Translations under genes and position numbers: made by a program
Notes under the pieces: generated by a model
The model's input: the letters and a program-made list of their open reading frames with translations, nothing else
Databases searched by the model: none
What the model was told of the DNA's origin: nothing
DNA from: JAVKSL01 sp039583695
GTDB lineage: Bacteria; Actinomycetota; Acidimicrobiia; Acidimicrobiales; JAJPHD01
Direction of reading: 5' to 3'
DNA length: 13,493 nt
Assembly: GCA_039583695.1 (NCBI GenBank)
Contig: JAVKSL010000072.1
Coordinates: 1 to 13,493, forward strand
Shown: positions 13,044 through 13,493 of the stretch, in pieces
Position numbering within the stretch: the stretch's first letter is position 1
How the letters are laid out: each line of letters opens with the position of its first letter

Positions 13044-13220
13044 GAGCCGACCGTCGAGCGCCAGGCCGTCACCCGCACCGCCCGGGCCGTGAACATGGCC
13101 CCCGACCGCTACCGGGGCGGTGTGGCGGCTGTAGATCCATTCCACCCGATCCGGGTCGCCCACCGGCGTGCGGACCACCACGTACGGCCTCGGCTTGCGC
13201 CCGCTACTCAAGGAAGTCAC
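13023..13220 (-). CDS. Short hypothetical protein
   Basis: This 65-residue product is not recognised. The central KPRPYVVVRTPVGDPDRVEW and IYSRHTAPVAVGG look like true protein, with G/C-ending codons throughout, and the Gly-rich end LALDGRLTFIGFR runs into the 25-bp palindrome. GTG 13220 overlaps the end of the HTH gene by 17 bases; GTG 13181, with GAGG about 6 bases upstream, is an alternative that would make a 52-residue protein. The order HTH gene then this gene suggests a small two-gene unit, perhaps an autoregulated pair, but nothing in the sequence names a function. Confidence 0.4.
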   Translation of the reverse strand: MTSLSSGRKPRPYVVVRTPVGDPDRVEWIYSRHTAPVAVGGHVHGPGGAGDGLALDGRLTFIGFR

Positions 13221-13350
13221 CGGGGTCCATGCCGAAGTACGCGGCGATCCCGGCCAGCACCGCGGCGTCGATCTCCCCCGGAGACCCCAGCCAGGCGGCG
13301 ACCACGCCAGGCTCTCGGCCGAGCGCTTGGCCCAGCTCGTCCTCGGTCAA
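13204..13350 (-). CDS. Small XRE/Cro-C1-type helix-turn-helix protein
   Basis: The frame reads LTEDELGQALGREPGVVAAW then LGSPGEIDAAVLAGIAAYFG, ending in MDPGDFLE. This has the pattern of an XRE DNA-binding domain: helix 2 (DELGQALG), turn, recognition helix (GVVAAWLGS), and the closing AAYFGMDPGDFLE typical of these proteins. It is about 48 residues if the TTG at 13350 is the start. A good AAGGAGG lies 14 bases upstream, too far for that TTG, and no ATG or GTG is in frame between, so the start is unclear and the gene may be truncated at its N-terminus. It would act as a small repressor; the 25-bp palindrome 160 bases downstream is a conceivable target. Confidence 0.45.
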   Translation of the reverse strand: MTEDELGQALGREPGVVAAWLGSPGEIDAAVLAGIAAYFGMDPGDFLE

Positions 13351-13425
13351 CTCTGTGAGGGCTACCTCCTTGGGGTAGTGGCCGGGCCGGGGGACGTTTG
13401 CGCGTCGCCCCGGCCGCTTAGCCTG

Positions 13426-13452
13426 GATTTACGCTCAAAAAAATGAGGTCAA
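13426..13452 (-). promoter_or_regulatory. Possible promoter upstream of the HTH gene
   Basis: On the minus strand TTGACC (-35, 13447-13452) is followed after 15 bases by TAAATC (-10, 13426-13431), with a T7 run between. The spacing is short and the -10 poor. From 13453 to the window end I see no gene. Confidence 0.25.
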
Positions 13453-13493
13453 TTCAGAGCCTCACCTGAGCACCCAGCCGGGTAAGGCCACAA

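Noticed and set aside
12900..13358. 152-residue plus-strand frame
   Set aside because: A short helix-like part (PIEALERAEAAARQGKRTDL) looks plausible, but the rest is His/Arg/Pro-rich and antisense to better frames, including the HTH gene.

Overview
The window is GC-rich bacterial DNA carrying an almost complete Pup-proteasome locus. This points to Actinomycetota. I suspect an early-branching or uncultured lineage such as Acidimicrobiia, because pafA is followed by lepB and not pafBC, and because the flanking small genes are unfamiliar; that placement is inference. Frequent GTG and TTG starts and a tRNA gene with encoded CCA fit. No rRNA, transposase, integrase or CRISPR array is visible.

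Layout. (1) 70-2241, minus strand: pafA (Pup ligase) then lepB (type I signal peptidase). (2) 2282-3269, plus strand: a DUF2007-like membrane-anchored protein and a two-helix membrane protein. They sit between pafA and the rest of the locus and run convergently toward prcA; a strong hairpin and short tandem repeats fill the gap between them and prcA. (3) 3509-8649, minus strand: mpa/arc, dop, pup, prcB and prcA in transcription order, tightly packed. (4) 8854-9090, plus strand: a small single-cluster ferredoxin divergent from mpa, then a GC-rich minisatellite and a hairpin. (5) 9303-12577, minus strand: a YqjE/holin-X-like membrane protein, a DUF3618-like protein, a small basic protein and trmI, each joined to the next by a 4-base stop/start overlap, then a DUF4331 gene. 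(6) 12634-12710, plus strand: tRNA-Pro(GGG). (7) 12711-13493: an ill-defined accessory stretch with three short minus-strand reading frames, one a likely XRE-type HTH protein, and a 25-bp perfect palindrome.

How it works together. Dop deamidates the C-terminal Gln of Pup, PafA ligates Pup-Glu to lysines of target proteins, Mpa/ARC captures the Pup tag through its coiled coils, unfolds the substrate and docks by its GQYL tail on the PrcA/PrcB 20S particle, whose PrcB Thr nucleophile cleaves the substrate. All key residues I looked for are present, so the pathway looks functional. TrmI methylates A58 in tRNA T-loops and also lies upstream of mpa in Mycobacterium tuberculosis.

The core system is known. 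The unusual parts are short tandem repeats at or inside gene ends at seven places (one makes an 18-residue insertion in PrcA), a perfect 12-bp hairpin early in prcB just after pup, palindromes in divergent intergenic gaps, and the translationally coupled membrane-protein/trmI operon. I see no clear new defence or mobile system.
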